NCBI RefSeq assembly: GCF_000348985.1 | Contig: NC_035925.1 | Span: 62,001 to 126,000 of the forward strand | DNA from: Huiozyma naganishii CBS 8797 | Lineage: Eukaryota; Ascomycota; Saccharomycetes; Saccharomycetales; Saccharomycetaceae | Length of the DNA stretch: 64,000 bases | Direction of reading: 5' to 3' | Part shown: one piece after another, positions 27,846-36,204 of the stretch | Numbering within the stretch: position 1 is the first letter of the stretch | Layout: every line of letters begins with the position of its first letter | Made by a program: the position numbers and the translations under genes | Notes under the pieces: model-generated | Told to the model about the DNA's origin: nothing | The model's database searches: none | Seen by the model: only the letters and a program-made list of their open reading frames with translations

Positions 27846-29750
27846 TTATAGTTCAATCAACAGTTCTTCTTCCTTCGGAGGCTCTTCTACCACCAAAGAT
27901 TCTGTTCCAGTGGTGGCATGTTCATTGTTGAGATGATTGGGAGCAACCTTTTTTACAGGAACCGTCGGGAAATCAAATGAGGTTATATTTTCCTTTAGCG
28001 CTTGTGTTGGTTCCGTGGAAGTTTGCTCTTTGTGGTAAGTTGACTCCGGTGGATATGGAACGTAGCCAGTCGATACATTATTTTGTTCGCCGGTTCCGTT
28101 CGTTGTCGTTTCAATAGCATCTGAATCAGGATAGACAGGTTCAGATGGCTCATTAGATAGTTGTGGTGAGTCTGCCGGATATGGGGCTTCGGGGTTATTC
28201 GAAACACCAGAGAGTTCCGTAAATTTGGACCGTTGTGCCTGTGCAGGCTCCCTCCGTTCACTTGACAGATGTTCCGCTAAGGCACGTCGCTGCTGGAACT
28301 GCTGTTGCTCGTGTGAGACGTCTTGTTGGGGAACGGTTGATGGAGGGGCATGGTATTGCGGAAAATCCTCCGCCACTTGGTAGGCCGGGTATGGCTGTGG
28401 CGGGGCCATCTGTGATGGGATGGCGTACTGTTGTGATATATTGATGGATTTCAGCTGCTCTTCCAATAAATCATCGTACATGTTCATCACGTCAGAAATT
28501 TCCCCATTCATCTCAATCAACGTGTTATATTTTGTAATTTTGTCATTCAAGGCGACATTTAACCTTGGTTTTGTTTTCATTACTTTCTCGTATAACATTT
28601 GTAGCTGTCTGTTTTCTAAAACTTCAGCTATAGGTTGTGTTTTCATTCTTTCCACCAGAGAGGCAAACAGGTATATATCTTCTTCGTCGGCAGTACTAAG
28701 GTCAAACGATGGTTGTGTCTGTTCTGCTTGTCGTAGTTGTTGTTGTTGTTGTTGTTGTTCCTTTCTCAATTTCTCGTTTTCCGCCTCCTTAAGGCTTGCT
28801 TCGATAGCTGCCTTTAAGTCGGCATCCATTTCTTCCTCCGATATATCGTTCCCCTCACGAGTCTTGGGTGGCTCGACAACAGGAACAATCGGTTCAACGC
28901 TGTATCCCCTCGATTCTTTCAGAGATAATTCAATAGCCCTTTTTAACTCCACATCCTCATCACCCTGTTCTTCCCCTTGGCTATCCTGGAGTTTCTTCTT
29001 GTGCTTTTTGTGCTTCTTCTTGTCTGATTTGGGTGTTTTCTTCGAGTCGTACTCGTCAAAGCAGTTGTCACATACCCTAACTGAATCATAGATACCTAAG
29101 TCTGGTAATGTGATAAAATGCGAGGAATGGTCCTGACAGTAAACTACCACCACACGAACGGCAATGATGTCTCCTAGTTTAGAAAAGAGAATTTTTTGGT
29201 AACAGATCATACATGCATCAGATTCCACCCAATCAGCAGGTGTCTTGGAATCAAAGATAGTCATTTGGGATTCGACGTTTGCAACAATACCTTCGGGGAA
29301 AGTGACCCCCTTATTTATCAGTCTCTCGTACACTTTCTTGACATATCCCAGCTGCGAATCGTTCTTGAAAGTGACATACAGCTCATAGACTATGGTTGTG
29401 GACAGATCCAATATCTCTTTATCGTATGATTCATTTTTTTGCTTCAAGATCGTATGCTCGAGCATGTCCATGAACTCTTTAGAACATATTTCCGTAATAA
29501 ATTGCATCCCACAGTTCTTGATACATATGTCTACCAGTTTCCAGCTGCTCAACTGGGTGTTTGGATTAGTCACTGTTGCCCCAATCCTCCTCTTGAGACA
29601 CCTCATGCTTTCCTTTGGGGGGATTTTCCTGGATCGGATGACATCCGAGACTTCTAACGCCACAGGCAAATCCAGCTCACCATTTGGAATCGACGCACTG
29701 GTAGCCTTATTAATCAGCTCGTCCAGCTCTGCAGGGGTAGATATGGACAT
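27846..29750 (-). CDS. VPS27: ESCRT-0 subunit Vps27, FYVE finger disrupted by compensated frameshifts
   Basis: A 634-residue endosomal sorting protein (S. cerevisiae 622) that, with Hse1, gathers ubiquitinated cargo and recruits ESCRT-I. The VHS domain (1-150), two ubiquitin-interacting motifs (around KRAIELSLKES and KAAIEASLKEA), the Hse1-binding coiled region and the clathrin-box end EELLIEL are all present. The FYVE domain should span about 170-235. Its first (CMIC, 180-183) and last (CDNC, 227-230) ligand pairs are in frame, but residues 184-203 read as unrelated sequence: the expected RRHHCRSCGG is encoded in another frame, between three one-base insertions at 29192-29197, 29176 and 29145. 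Predicted loss of PI3P binding, unless the bases are assembly errors. A poly-Gln run lies about residue 335. Confidence 0.93.
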   Translation of the reverse strand: MSISTPAELDELINKATSASIPNGELDLPVALEVSDVIRSRKIPPKESMRCLKRRIGATVTNPNTQLSSWKLVDICIKNCGMQFITEICSKEFMDMLEHTILKQKNESYDKEILDLSTTIVYELYVTFKNDSQLGYVKKVYERLINKGVTFPEGIVANVESQMTIFDSKTPADWVESDACMICYQKILFSKLGDIIAVRVVVVYCQDHSSHFITLPDLGIYDSVRVCDNCFDEYDSKKTPKSDKKKHKKHKKKLQDSQGEEQGDEDVELKRAIELSLKESRGYSVEPIVPVVEPPKTREGNDISEEEMDADLKAAIEASLKEAENEKLRKEQQQQQQQLRQAEQTQPSFDLSTADEEDIYLFASLVERMKTQPIAEVLENRQLQMLYEKVMKTKPRLNVALNDKITKYNTLIEMNGEISDVMNMYDDLLEEQLKSINISQQYAIPSQMAPPQPYPAYQVAEDFPQYHAPPSTVPQQDVSHEQQQFQQRRALAEHLSSERREPAQAQRSKFTELSGVSNNPEAPYPADSPQLSNEPSEPVYPDSDAIETTTNGTGEQNNVSTGYVPYPPESTYHKEQTSTEPTQALKENITSFDFPTVPVKKVAPNHLNNEHATTGTESLVVEEPPKEEELLIEL

Positions 29751-30317
29751 GTTTCTGCTGCTGCAGCCGTGTATACTCTTGTTAACAATTATCGCAAGGT
29801 GGGCGAGTTGCTCTTGACACTAGTCTCCCTTGATAAGTGTGTATCAATCAATATTGGAAATTTTGATCAATCTGTCGTTTTATTTTTAGTTGTCACTAAC
29901 AAAAAGAAAGAGGGTAAATGAGCAGAGAGTGCTGTCTTCAATGGTAAATAACCTCCATATCATGGGGGACCCGTGGGGACTATGAGGTCCGAACGGCTGC
30001 GATGAATGGCAGGTGTCCTTAGGGATTGATTAGAGCATTTTCAAATTTGTCCATTGAGGCGATTCTAACTTTTGATAAAATTATATTACATTTGTAGGTA
30101 CTTTCTTTGGAATTGAGAGAGACAGTGGGTTTGCATCCGTTAAAACCAGTTTGCTCTTTAAGGTGCACTCACTTCAACGAGAAAATCAGCCCTTTTTTCA
30201 AGTCCTGTTTCATTAAAAAGATGTAATATTGGAGTTTCTATAATGCATATATAAAGTGATGAGTTGATATATTAATGTGAGTGTTGGTGCCAGCCCAATA
30301 GAGGAAAAGCGCGATGT
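29751..30317. other. Intergenic region VPS27-CLN1/2
   Basis: About 570 bases, AT-rich, upstream of VPS27 and downstream of the cyclin gene. No coding sequence or tRNA was found. In S. cerevisiae VPS27 and CLN1/CLN2 are not neighbours, so this is a synteny junction relative to that genome; no transposon remnant was recognised in it. Confidence 0.55.
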
Positions 30318-31835
30318 TCAAAGACCTTGTCCTATTGTTAACGAGATCAGCGAAGTTTTCGAGCTGTTATTCGATCCCGTGTTGAGAAACTTGCTTCTTG
30401 GAGGCATGATGTTTTCCTTGTTTTGTTCAGAGTGTTGTCTTTTGTTGGAGATGACACTCAAAGTACTATCCCAAGCGGACTCGTTTTTATGGTACAGCGA
30501 TGGTGTAATTGGTGAGTTTGTATCTATGATCGTACTAAATATGGAGTTGTCCGAGTGTCCGCTGACATTCCTCAATGGGGTTGTACTGTTGGCAGAGTAG
30601 ATTGGAGATGGGATCGATGAAGTTGAAGATGGCGAAGAGGTTTCGAACATTGAGGTGTTGATCGAGATCCTGTTGTTTGAAGATGGTGTCTTTGATACAG
30701 CCGTGGTTTGTAGAACGTACAACTTGACGTTGTTGATGAACGTCACTATGCCGGAATGCTCTTTGTACGTGTCCAGCAGAATTTCAGGGGCATTCACAAT
30801 GGCGTTTATTAGGATGTTAAAAACTTTGTATTGTTTCAATGGAGAAGGTTGTGCCAGTTCTAGAAGAGACGATTGATCATGTTCGTTTGTGAATTTATTG
30901 ATCACATCGAAGCAAGCGGAGGTGATCTCAAACAACTCGAAATTCAACAGCTCATACTGCCAACTGGTCAAGTCCATCAGGAACTTCTTCAAATGAATCA
31001 ATTGGATCTTATCGTTCAACTCGCTATCGTTGCTGTTCGCGGCGGGGGGGGTCATGTTGTTACCATGGGCTTCCAAAGTTTGTCTTTGGTATAGTTCGTA
31101 CTGGATGAGGCAGTTTTCGTCGACGTTCAATAGGTAATCGTTAAACGAGGGTTCGTAGACTTCCCAGTTCAAAGTATCCAAGATGTGTCTCTCCATCTGT
31201 AAAAACATGGATTCGTCCAAAGTATTTTCCGCGGGGTTTGTGTTTGCGTTTATGTTGTTGTTGCAGTAGTAAACCAACTCGTTCAATCTTGGAATTCTAG
31301 CCCTTGGGTTTGGACCGTAAAATCTCCCACCGGTGGGGACCACAACGTTGTTGATGATGTGGTTGCAACCACCGAACGTTTTCGCTGCTAACCACAGGCA
31401 GGTCCCCAAGATCAAATTTATTTGGTCTCGCAGGACAATCCTCTTGGAACAGTACCTATCGAACAATCTTGTTGCTTGGAAGAAAATGCCGTTGGTCACT
31501 CTTGTTAATTGAGCCAGTTTGTAAAGAAACCCAATGGTGATGTGTCTCGTGAACAGTGGGTTCAATTCCGGCTGCTGGTTAATCAATTTTGTCGATGGGT
31601 TGCACTTGTTCGACTGTTGGATAATAGTCGCTGCTATGTCATTTTGGTACTCTTGAACAGTTTCGTAATGCGAGAGCAACTCAGAATTGGACAGTTCAAT
31701 AGGGTAGTATTTCTGTCTTGCAGTAACTATCAACCCCAATGGGACGTTACTTTCGGAGGCAGCGGTCGTGGTAGAGTTGCTGTTGTTCATTAAAGAGGAT
31801 GCAGAGTAACTTGACGACGAAGTTGAAGTAGCCAT
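30318..31835 (-). CDS. CLN2: G1 cyclin, CLN1/CLN2 type
   Basis: A 505-residue G1 cyclin that activates Cdc28 at Start (S. cerevisiae Cln1 546, Cln2 545). The cyclin box starts at about residue 50 with YYPIELSNSELLSHYE and continues through LFDRYCSKRIVLRDQ, LWLAAKTFGGCNHI and TGGRFYGPNPRARIPRL, all near-identical to Cln1/2. MERHILDTLNWEVYEP and the substrate-docking hydrophobic patch follow. The C-terminal 130 residues are Ser/Thr/Pro-rich with several SP/TP sites, consistent with SCF-Grr1 degradation. The neighbours BBP1, HFI1 and VIK1 match S. cerevisiae CLN2 (YPL256C); CLN1 is the alternative name. Confidence 0.95.
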   Translation of the reverse strand: MATSTSSSSYSASSLMNNSNSTTTAASESNVPLGLIVTARQKYYPIELSNSELLSHYETVQEYQNDIAATIIQQSNKCNPSTKLINQQPELNPLFTRHITIGFLYKLAQLTRVTNGIFFQATRLFDRYCSKRIVLRDQINLILGTCLWLAAKTFGGCNHIINNVVVPTGGRFYGPNPRARIPRLNELVYYCNNNINANTNPAENTLDESMFLQMERHILDTLNWEVYEPSFNDYLLNVDENCLIQYELYQRQTLEAHGNNMTPPAANSNDSELNDKIQLIHLKKFLMDLTSWQYELLNFELFEITSACFDVINKFTNEHDQSSLLELAQPSPLKQYKVFNILINAIVNAPEILLDTYKEHSGIVTFINNVKLYVLQTTAVSKTPSSNNRISINTSMFETSSPSSTSSIPSPIYSANSTTPLRNVSGHSDNSIFSTIIDTNSPITPSLYHKNESAWDSTLSVISNKRQHSEQNKENIMPPRSKFLNTGSNNSSKTSLISLTIGQGL

Positions 31836-32398
31836 GGCAGTTTGTTGTTTGTCAGAGCAAAATAATGTGTTATGTAAAGGGAACGAAAGACTGATTGCTG
31901 TTTATCTGGGTGCAAGAAAAGCGATTGACAACGTGCAGGGAGTGTACAGCAGGAGGAAGGAAGAGAAGGAACGAAGTGTGATATGGGAGGGTTGAATGAG
32001 ACACAACTGGCTTGGTGGTTGTGGGTGGAGGGTACTATAATTTTGAAGATAGAAAAAACCAAGAGAAGATGATCGACCTCTGTGAATCTAAATCATCAAA
32101 GCCCAACAATATATATATTTTACCAGCCTGCCTTAAGCAAACGTTAGCAGCAGAGAGTGAACACAAATATCCAAAGGAAAAAACACTAGTTATGAAAATA
32201 GAACAGATAATTCGTGTATGGTACAACGCTGTCTCTGCACTCCAAACGCAACGAATCGCGGACTCACCTAACTGGGGCAAGAAGCGTCACCAAAAGGGCA
32301 TTTGCAAACTATCCCAAAAGAAAGTCTCTTGTGCATCCCGGCGAGAATCCCCCAAAACGGGTTCTTCTTCGAGAACGCCAAAATCCAGGAAGGTAAAT

Positions 32399-32416
32399 AC
32401 GCGACGCGACGCGAAA
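32399..32416 (+). promoter_or_regulatory. Tandem MCB/SCB cluster upstream of CLN1/2
   Basis: ACGCG cores repeat every 5 bases (32399-32403, 32404-32408, 32409-32413), and the last overlaps CGCGAAA (32410-32416). ACGCG is the Mbp1 core and CRCGAAA the Swi4 core. The cluster is about 565 bases upstream of the cyclin ATG, a distance similar to the SBF region of S. cerevisiae CLN2. A second CGCGAAA lies at 32500-32506. Factor binding is inferred. Confidence 0.6.
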
Positions 32417-32465
32417 TGTCAGGAAGCAAAAATGTGCCTGGCACAGAATATTCCGCACCGCACTA

Positions 32466-32481
32466 TTTCCCGATCGGGAAA
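32466..32481. promoter_or_regulatory. Early cell-cycle box (Mcm1 site), perfect 16-bp palindrome
   Basis: TTTCCCGATCGGGAAA matches the early-cell-cycle-box consensus TTWCCCNNTNNGGAAA at every fixed position and is perfectly self-complementary. Such boxes bind Mcm1 with Yox1/Yhp1 and give M/G1 expression of CLN3 and SWI4 in S. cerevisiae. Here it lies between the SBF/MBF-type sites, about 630 bases upstream of CLN1/2 and 710 upstream of BBP1. Confidence 0.65.
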
Positions 32482-33038
32482 ATGGGTCCTCGATGAATTC
32501 GCGAAATATAACAATACCCTTTGGGGCCGTTTCCCGGTCGGGCCGCAGAACGCCCTCGAGGCGTGTGGGTCGAGGAGGATACGGCGACGGGCCAGAAGAC
32601 ACGCTCGGTGACCTCTGAGTAGCTCTTGTTGGCTTGGCACAGCCGTGTCTCGTATCTGAGACCAGTCTCTGCCCAGAAAAATCAAGGAGATGTCGCTCTG
32701 CCTCCCCGATCAGACAGGAGAGACACACGAATTGTGTTAACTCGTGCCCAGGGAGATTCTTCATGTGCAGCTGTTTCTATATTTGAACTGCTTTTTTCAG
32801 GTTCGGGCTTTTTTTTGAAACAACTGTCTGCGCTATACCACCAGCTGATGGTGATGGGGCAGTTACTCTTACAGGCAACTACACCAAAAAAAAGTCGAAA
32901 CAACCGAGGAGCGGTGTTCCCGGTGTTGAACAAGATGCGCGATGAGGACCCCAGTTCCAGTCAATCTCCCCTCTCTCGCGGTTGCGCATCACTGTTGTTT
33001 TTTTTTTGTTTCTGTTTAACTGTCGCAGCCTTTTGTGA

Positions 33039-33045
33039 CACGAAA
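33039..33045 (+). promoter_or_regulatory. SCB (CACGAAA) upstream of BBP1
   Basis: Exact Swi4 consensus CACGAAA about 150 bases before the BBP1 ATG, followed by AT-rich sequence. A single 7-base match is weak evidence, but it sits in a promoter shared with a G1 cyclin. Confidence 0.4.
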
Positions 33046-33191
33046 TATTATCAGTTCATCGTGTGTTAGTGAAAAGAAAAGTGAAAACATGATAAATTAG
33101 TGAACCACACACGTATAGACGAGATTGCTGTGTTCAGCCTGGAGTAAGGGCGGAACCGAATTGGCCAGTATCTTCTATACAAACAGAATAA

Positions 33192-34211
33192 ATGTTCCCG
33201 CAGGAAAGAGAGGCCACCTCGTCCGGCCTGTTCAAGTGGACTATAGATGCGCTATTTGGTAAAGGTATATCCCCATCGAAAAAATATAGAGATGCCAATG
33301 TTTCTGAGGAGGCAGTGCGGATGAGTCCCAAGCGAGATACGCGACGGAATCTCCAGACGGGGGTAAGCAGTAGTCCCAAACGGCGATCGAACTCGCTGGA
33401 TGGGTTTGACCCCTCTTTCTACAGAAAGTACGATCTTCTCTCGGACGATGTGAGAGAGGAGCCCTCTGCGGTGCTAAGAAGCCCCATACGACTATACCCA
33501 TCTGATCAATTGATGACGGACACTTTCATGAACAAAAAACGCGGGACTGGACGGTTCCCCCGCTCTGCAAGAAGAAGCGCATCGCAGAGTGACGCAGATT
33601 CGGACACTGCAATGCTCGAAAAGTTGTTCCAGGGGGCCGCTGCAAGTCGGTCGGTCCCCACACACGATGGCCACACCCGCAGCGTGTCAATACCAGGGAA
33701 ATTCCCATTTGTGCACAAGGACAGCGGCGAGTTCCAAGAGTTGTTCCGACAGCTGGGAGAAAACAACTCGATGCTTTCGCAGATCCAGGAGCAAGTGCGA
33801 GATATAAACGAGGAGAATGCACAGCTAAGGACAGACTACGCCAAGATCCGAATAGAACTGATACACGAGCTGAAGGAGTCCAAGACTTTGATGGACAAAT
33901 ACACTCTCCTACACAAAAAATACCACGACTTGAAAACGGTAACCAACGGCATGTTCGAGATAAACACGAAACTTGAGAAGCTCACGGGAGATAACAAAGT
34001 GGCGTTGAAGAAAAGAGACGACTGGATAGACGTCCTGCAGGAGCGGAACCGCGATCTGGAGGCGCAACTGGATCAGGCCATCCGCACCCGCGAGAACCAG
34101 CTCGCGCAACTCAACGAGACCTGGCAGGATAAATTGGACGAATTGCGAGACTCCTACGAGTGGGACAGACCTCGATACCGCCTGCATCAACCGATAAGTG
34201 ACTACATATAA
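33192..34211 (+). CDS. BBP1: Spindle pole body component Bbp1
   Basis: A 339-residue protein (S. cerevisiae 385) that anchors the spindle pole body in the nuclear envelope with Mps2 and binds Kar1 and Bfr1. The N-terminal GLFKWTIDALFGKGISPSKK is the clearest family signature. The middle is basic and Ser-rich with SP sites, including a LPGKFP-like segment (IPGKFPFVHK). Residues about 180-330 form a long coiled coil (DINEENAQLR, ELIHELKESKTLMDKY). The gene order CLN2-BBP1-HFI1-VIK1 is the same as in S. cerevisiae. Confidence 0.85.
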   Translation: MFPQEREATSSGLFKWTIDALFGKGISPSKKYRDANVSEEAVRMSPKRDTRRNLQTGVSSSPKRRSNSLDGFDPSFYRKYDLLSDDVREEPSAVLRSPIRLYPSDQLMTDTFMNKKRGTGRFPRSARRSASQSDADSDTAMLEKLFQGAAASRSVPTHDGHTRSVSIPGKFPFVHKDSGEFQELFRQLGENNSMLSQIQEQVRDINEENAQLRTDYAKIRIELIHELKESKTLMDKYTLLHKKYHDLKTVTNGMFEINTKLEKLTGDNKVALKKRDDWIDVLQERNRDLEAQLDQAIRTRENQLAQLNETWQDKLDELRDSYEWDRPRYRLHQPISDYI

Positions 34212-34648
34212 AGGGAGAGGGCCCAGGGTAGACGTTGGTCCTCGGTAATGGTAAACGGTCCAGGACCACGTGACCCGAATTCATGGTCCCGTGCTGAATT
34301 TTTTGTATGAAAATTTCAGTTGAAACAAAAAAAAGCATGAACTTTTTGTCGACGCTCTCTTTTTGAAGCAGAGAAGAATGTGTGGACTTTGGGGCGTCCA
34401 GTGTTTGTTAACTAGCCTTTGAGCGTGCTTTCTCCCCTTGTGTCAGTCGTTTTTACTTCTCAGTAGTCGTATATTTGATTTTGTTTGAACAATTGCTTTT
34501 TCCGGATAAGTCTTCTGGTCGTTTCTTAGTTTTTTTCCATTTAGTGAAGCTGGCTCTACTGGGGAAACTGAACTAAGAAGAACAACAACAAACATACGGG
34601 GTGTGGAGCAGGCCGTATTAGAACACATACATTCATATATTTGCAAGT
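34212..34648. other. Intergenic region BBP1-HFI1
   Basis: About 440 bases; the HFI1 promoter. A palindromic CACGTG E-box (34267-34272), extended to GTCACGTG on the minus strand, could bind Cbf1 or Pho4-type factors. The remainder is T-rich with no other recognisable feature. Confidence 0.5.
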
Positions 34649-36055
34649 ATGTCGATGGTTCAGCAGCACCAGCCAGGGAAGAAATCTCTCGGTGGTTTAT
34701 CGTATCTCAATGGCTCGAGCGGCGGTAGCAATGGTGGGATGAACCTGATCAAAACGGAGACTGGTCATCCGTCGATGTCCAATGCGAAAACGATACCGAA
34801 CATCCCTTCGACACCGTCGAAAATGAGTGGGGTGGTTCATGGGTTGAACACTTCGGTCAATTACGATCCATCCTCTGTGGTAGCGCAGAGTGCCATGGAT
34901 CAAAGGCTGGATTTGGGGTCCATGATTGAGGAGGTTACGTCACTGATAGGCAAGGACAACTGGATTAAGTACTCGCAATTGATCTCGCATTTTATTTTGG
35001 GGAAGTTGTCCAGGAAGGAGCTTATGTCTGAATTGAATGACTTGTTCGGCGTCGTCTCTTCGAGCACGGAGCGTCGCAAACTGATAAGGCTGCATAATCA
35101 GCTGCTTCTGGGGATATTCACCAACTCTCTGCGGGAGTCACCCCTCGGGAATCAGGATAAACGGCCGTCCACTTGGGGGTTCCAGAATGATAAGTTAAAG
35201 GGTGACAACATGGTGAGCAAAAGGAAAGTTAACAAACATAACTCTCAGATTGAGACGTACAAGAAAATCGTAATGTCATTGCCTACAAGCGACAGGAATA
35301 GGCTCAAAATGATCACAAAGGAGGCCGGTAAAAAAGGGTTTATCTACTGCTCTGTGTTACAAGGTCGGTTGAGTAACGTTCCCAAGATTCCCGTGGTCAC
35401 AAACCAAGACACTTTGATGAGAATAAAGGCTAATAATTTAAAGACACCAGTAGAATGGTCTCAAGATATAGTAAACGGTTTCAACGCGCCGTTGGCAACT
35501 GATAACTACGCTCTCCCAGATACGGACTCCCTGTATCTGAAAATGATAGGTATCGCCAGAGAGCACGGTCTCGTCGGTTCAGTAGACACCAGGTGTGTGG
35601 ATCTTTTGTCGATGGCACTGGATGCGTACTTGAAAAGCATAGTGGAATTTGGTATCGATTCGGTACGGTACCGAAAAAAAAAGCATTCAGAGTACTATGA
35701 CCTTAATGACGCTGGGGTCTACGTCCCAGTCTCCACTGGGAAGGATGACATTTTGCAGGACGGTAACTTGGACGACGAAAGTGAAAATTTGTCAAAGATG
35801 TCGTTGACAAACGAAGATATATTTAATGCATTAACAATTTTCCCCAATTTGGTAGAACCAACAGTAAACATGTATCACAGTTTACCGGCCACACAACTGT
35901 ACAACGACGATGAACTGGTAGTAACGAGGAGTAGCATTGACGACTTGCCCGAGTTCCTGAAAGAGAAGCCAATGTTCACCCCTCTGGACGACAAAAATAT
36001 TGGAACAAGGGAGGAACTGAATTGGTTGATCAAGGATATGTTGACCGAGGAATGA
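34649..36055 (+). CDS. HFI1: SAGA structural subunit Hfi1/Ada1
   Basis: A 468-residue core subunit of the SAGA coactivator (S. cerevisiae 488) that holds the complex together through a histone fold paired with Spt20-module and TAF subunits. Visible family segments are the DLGSMIEEVTSLIGKDNWIKYSQLISHFILGKLSRKEL region (about 90-130) and the RLHNQLLLGI that follows. The histone-fold helices lie around LKMIGIAREHGLVGSVDTRC (about 290-330). The C-terminus has the PMFTPLDDKNIGTREELNWLI end typical of Hfi1. The N-terminal 80 residues are low-complexity Gly/Ser/Asn. Matches YPL254W. Confidence 0.92.
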   Translation: MSMVQQHQPGKKSLGGLSYLNGSSGGSNGGMNLIKTETGHPSMSNAKTIPNIPSTPSKMSGVVHGLNTSVNYDPSSVVAQSAMDQRLDLGSMIEEVTSLIGKDNWIKYSQLISHFILGKLSRKELMSELNDLFGVVSSSTERRKLIRLHNQLLLGIFTNSLRESPLGNQDKRPSTWGFQNDKLKGDNMVSKRKVNKHNSQIETYKKIVMSLPTSDRNRLKMITKEAGKKGFIYCSVLQGRLSNVPKIPVVTNQDTLMRIKANNLKTPVEWSQDIVNGFNAPLATDNYALPDTDSLYLKMIGIAREHGLVGSVDTRCVDLLSMALDAYLKSIVEFGIDSVRYRKKKHSEYYDLNDAGVYVPVSTGKDDILQDGNLDDESENLSKMSLTNEDIFNALTIFPNLVEPTVNMYHSLPATQLYNDDELVVTRSSIDDLPEFLKEKPMFTPLDDKNIGTREELNWLIKDMLTEE

Positions 36056-36204
36056 AAATTGTAATGAAGTCTTATGTATGCATCAGTATCTATGTAACGA
36101 TAAAAATTAATTAAAAAAAAGACACGGACAAATGAACGAACTCTTTGTTGTCCTTCGTTGAATAATATCTGCGGGTATGGGGGAGGGGGGGCGGGGCGTG
36201 CTCA

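Larger units (their letters stand above)
31836..33191. other. Long divergent promoter CLN1/2-BBP1
   Basis: A 1.36-kb gap, one of the longest in the window, consistent with complex cyclin regulation. It contains an early-cell-cycle box (32466-32481), a tandem MCB/SCB cluster (32399-32416), an SCB-like site (32500-32506) and a CACGAAA site near BBP1 (33039-33045). A 199-codon frame at 32012-32611 on the plus strand overlaps these sites and has no recognisable domain. Confidence 0.65.

Noticed and set aside
29980..30060. Possible tRNA from a GGTCCGAAC B-box-like sequence
   Set aside because: No A box, acceptor stem or anticodon arm could be built around it. No tRNA gene was found anywhere in the window.
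32012..32611. A 199-codon plus-strand frame in the CLN1/2 promoter
   Set aside because: No recognisable domain, Lys/Arg-rich, and it contains the regulatory sites of the cyclin promoter.
34260..34345. GTCACGTG as a centromere CDEI element in the BBP1-HFI1 gap
   Set aside because: The sequence beyond it on the relevant strand is GC-rich and there is no CDEIII-like motif at the expected distance; a simple E-box is enough.
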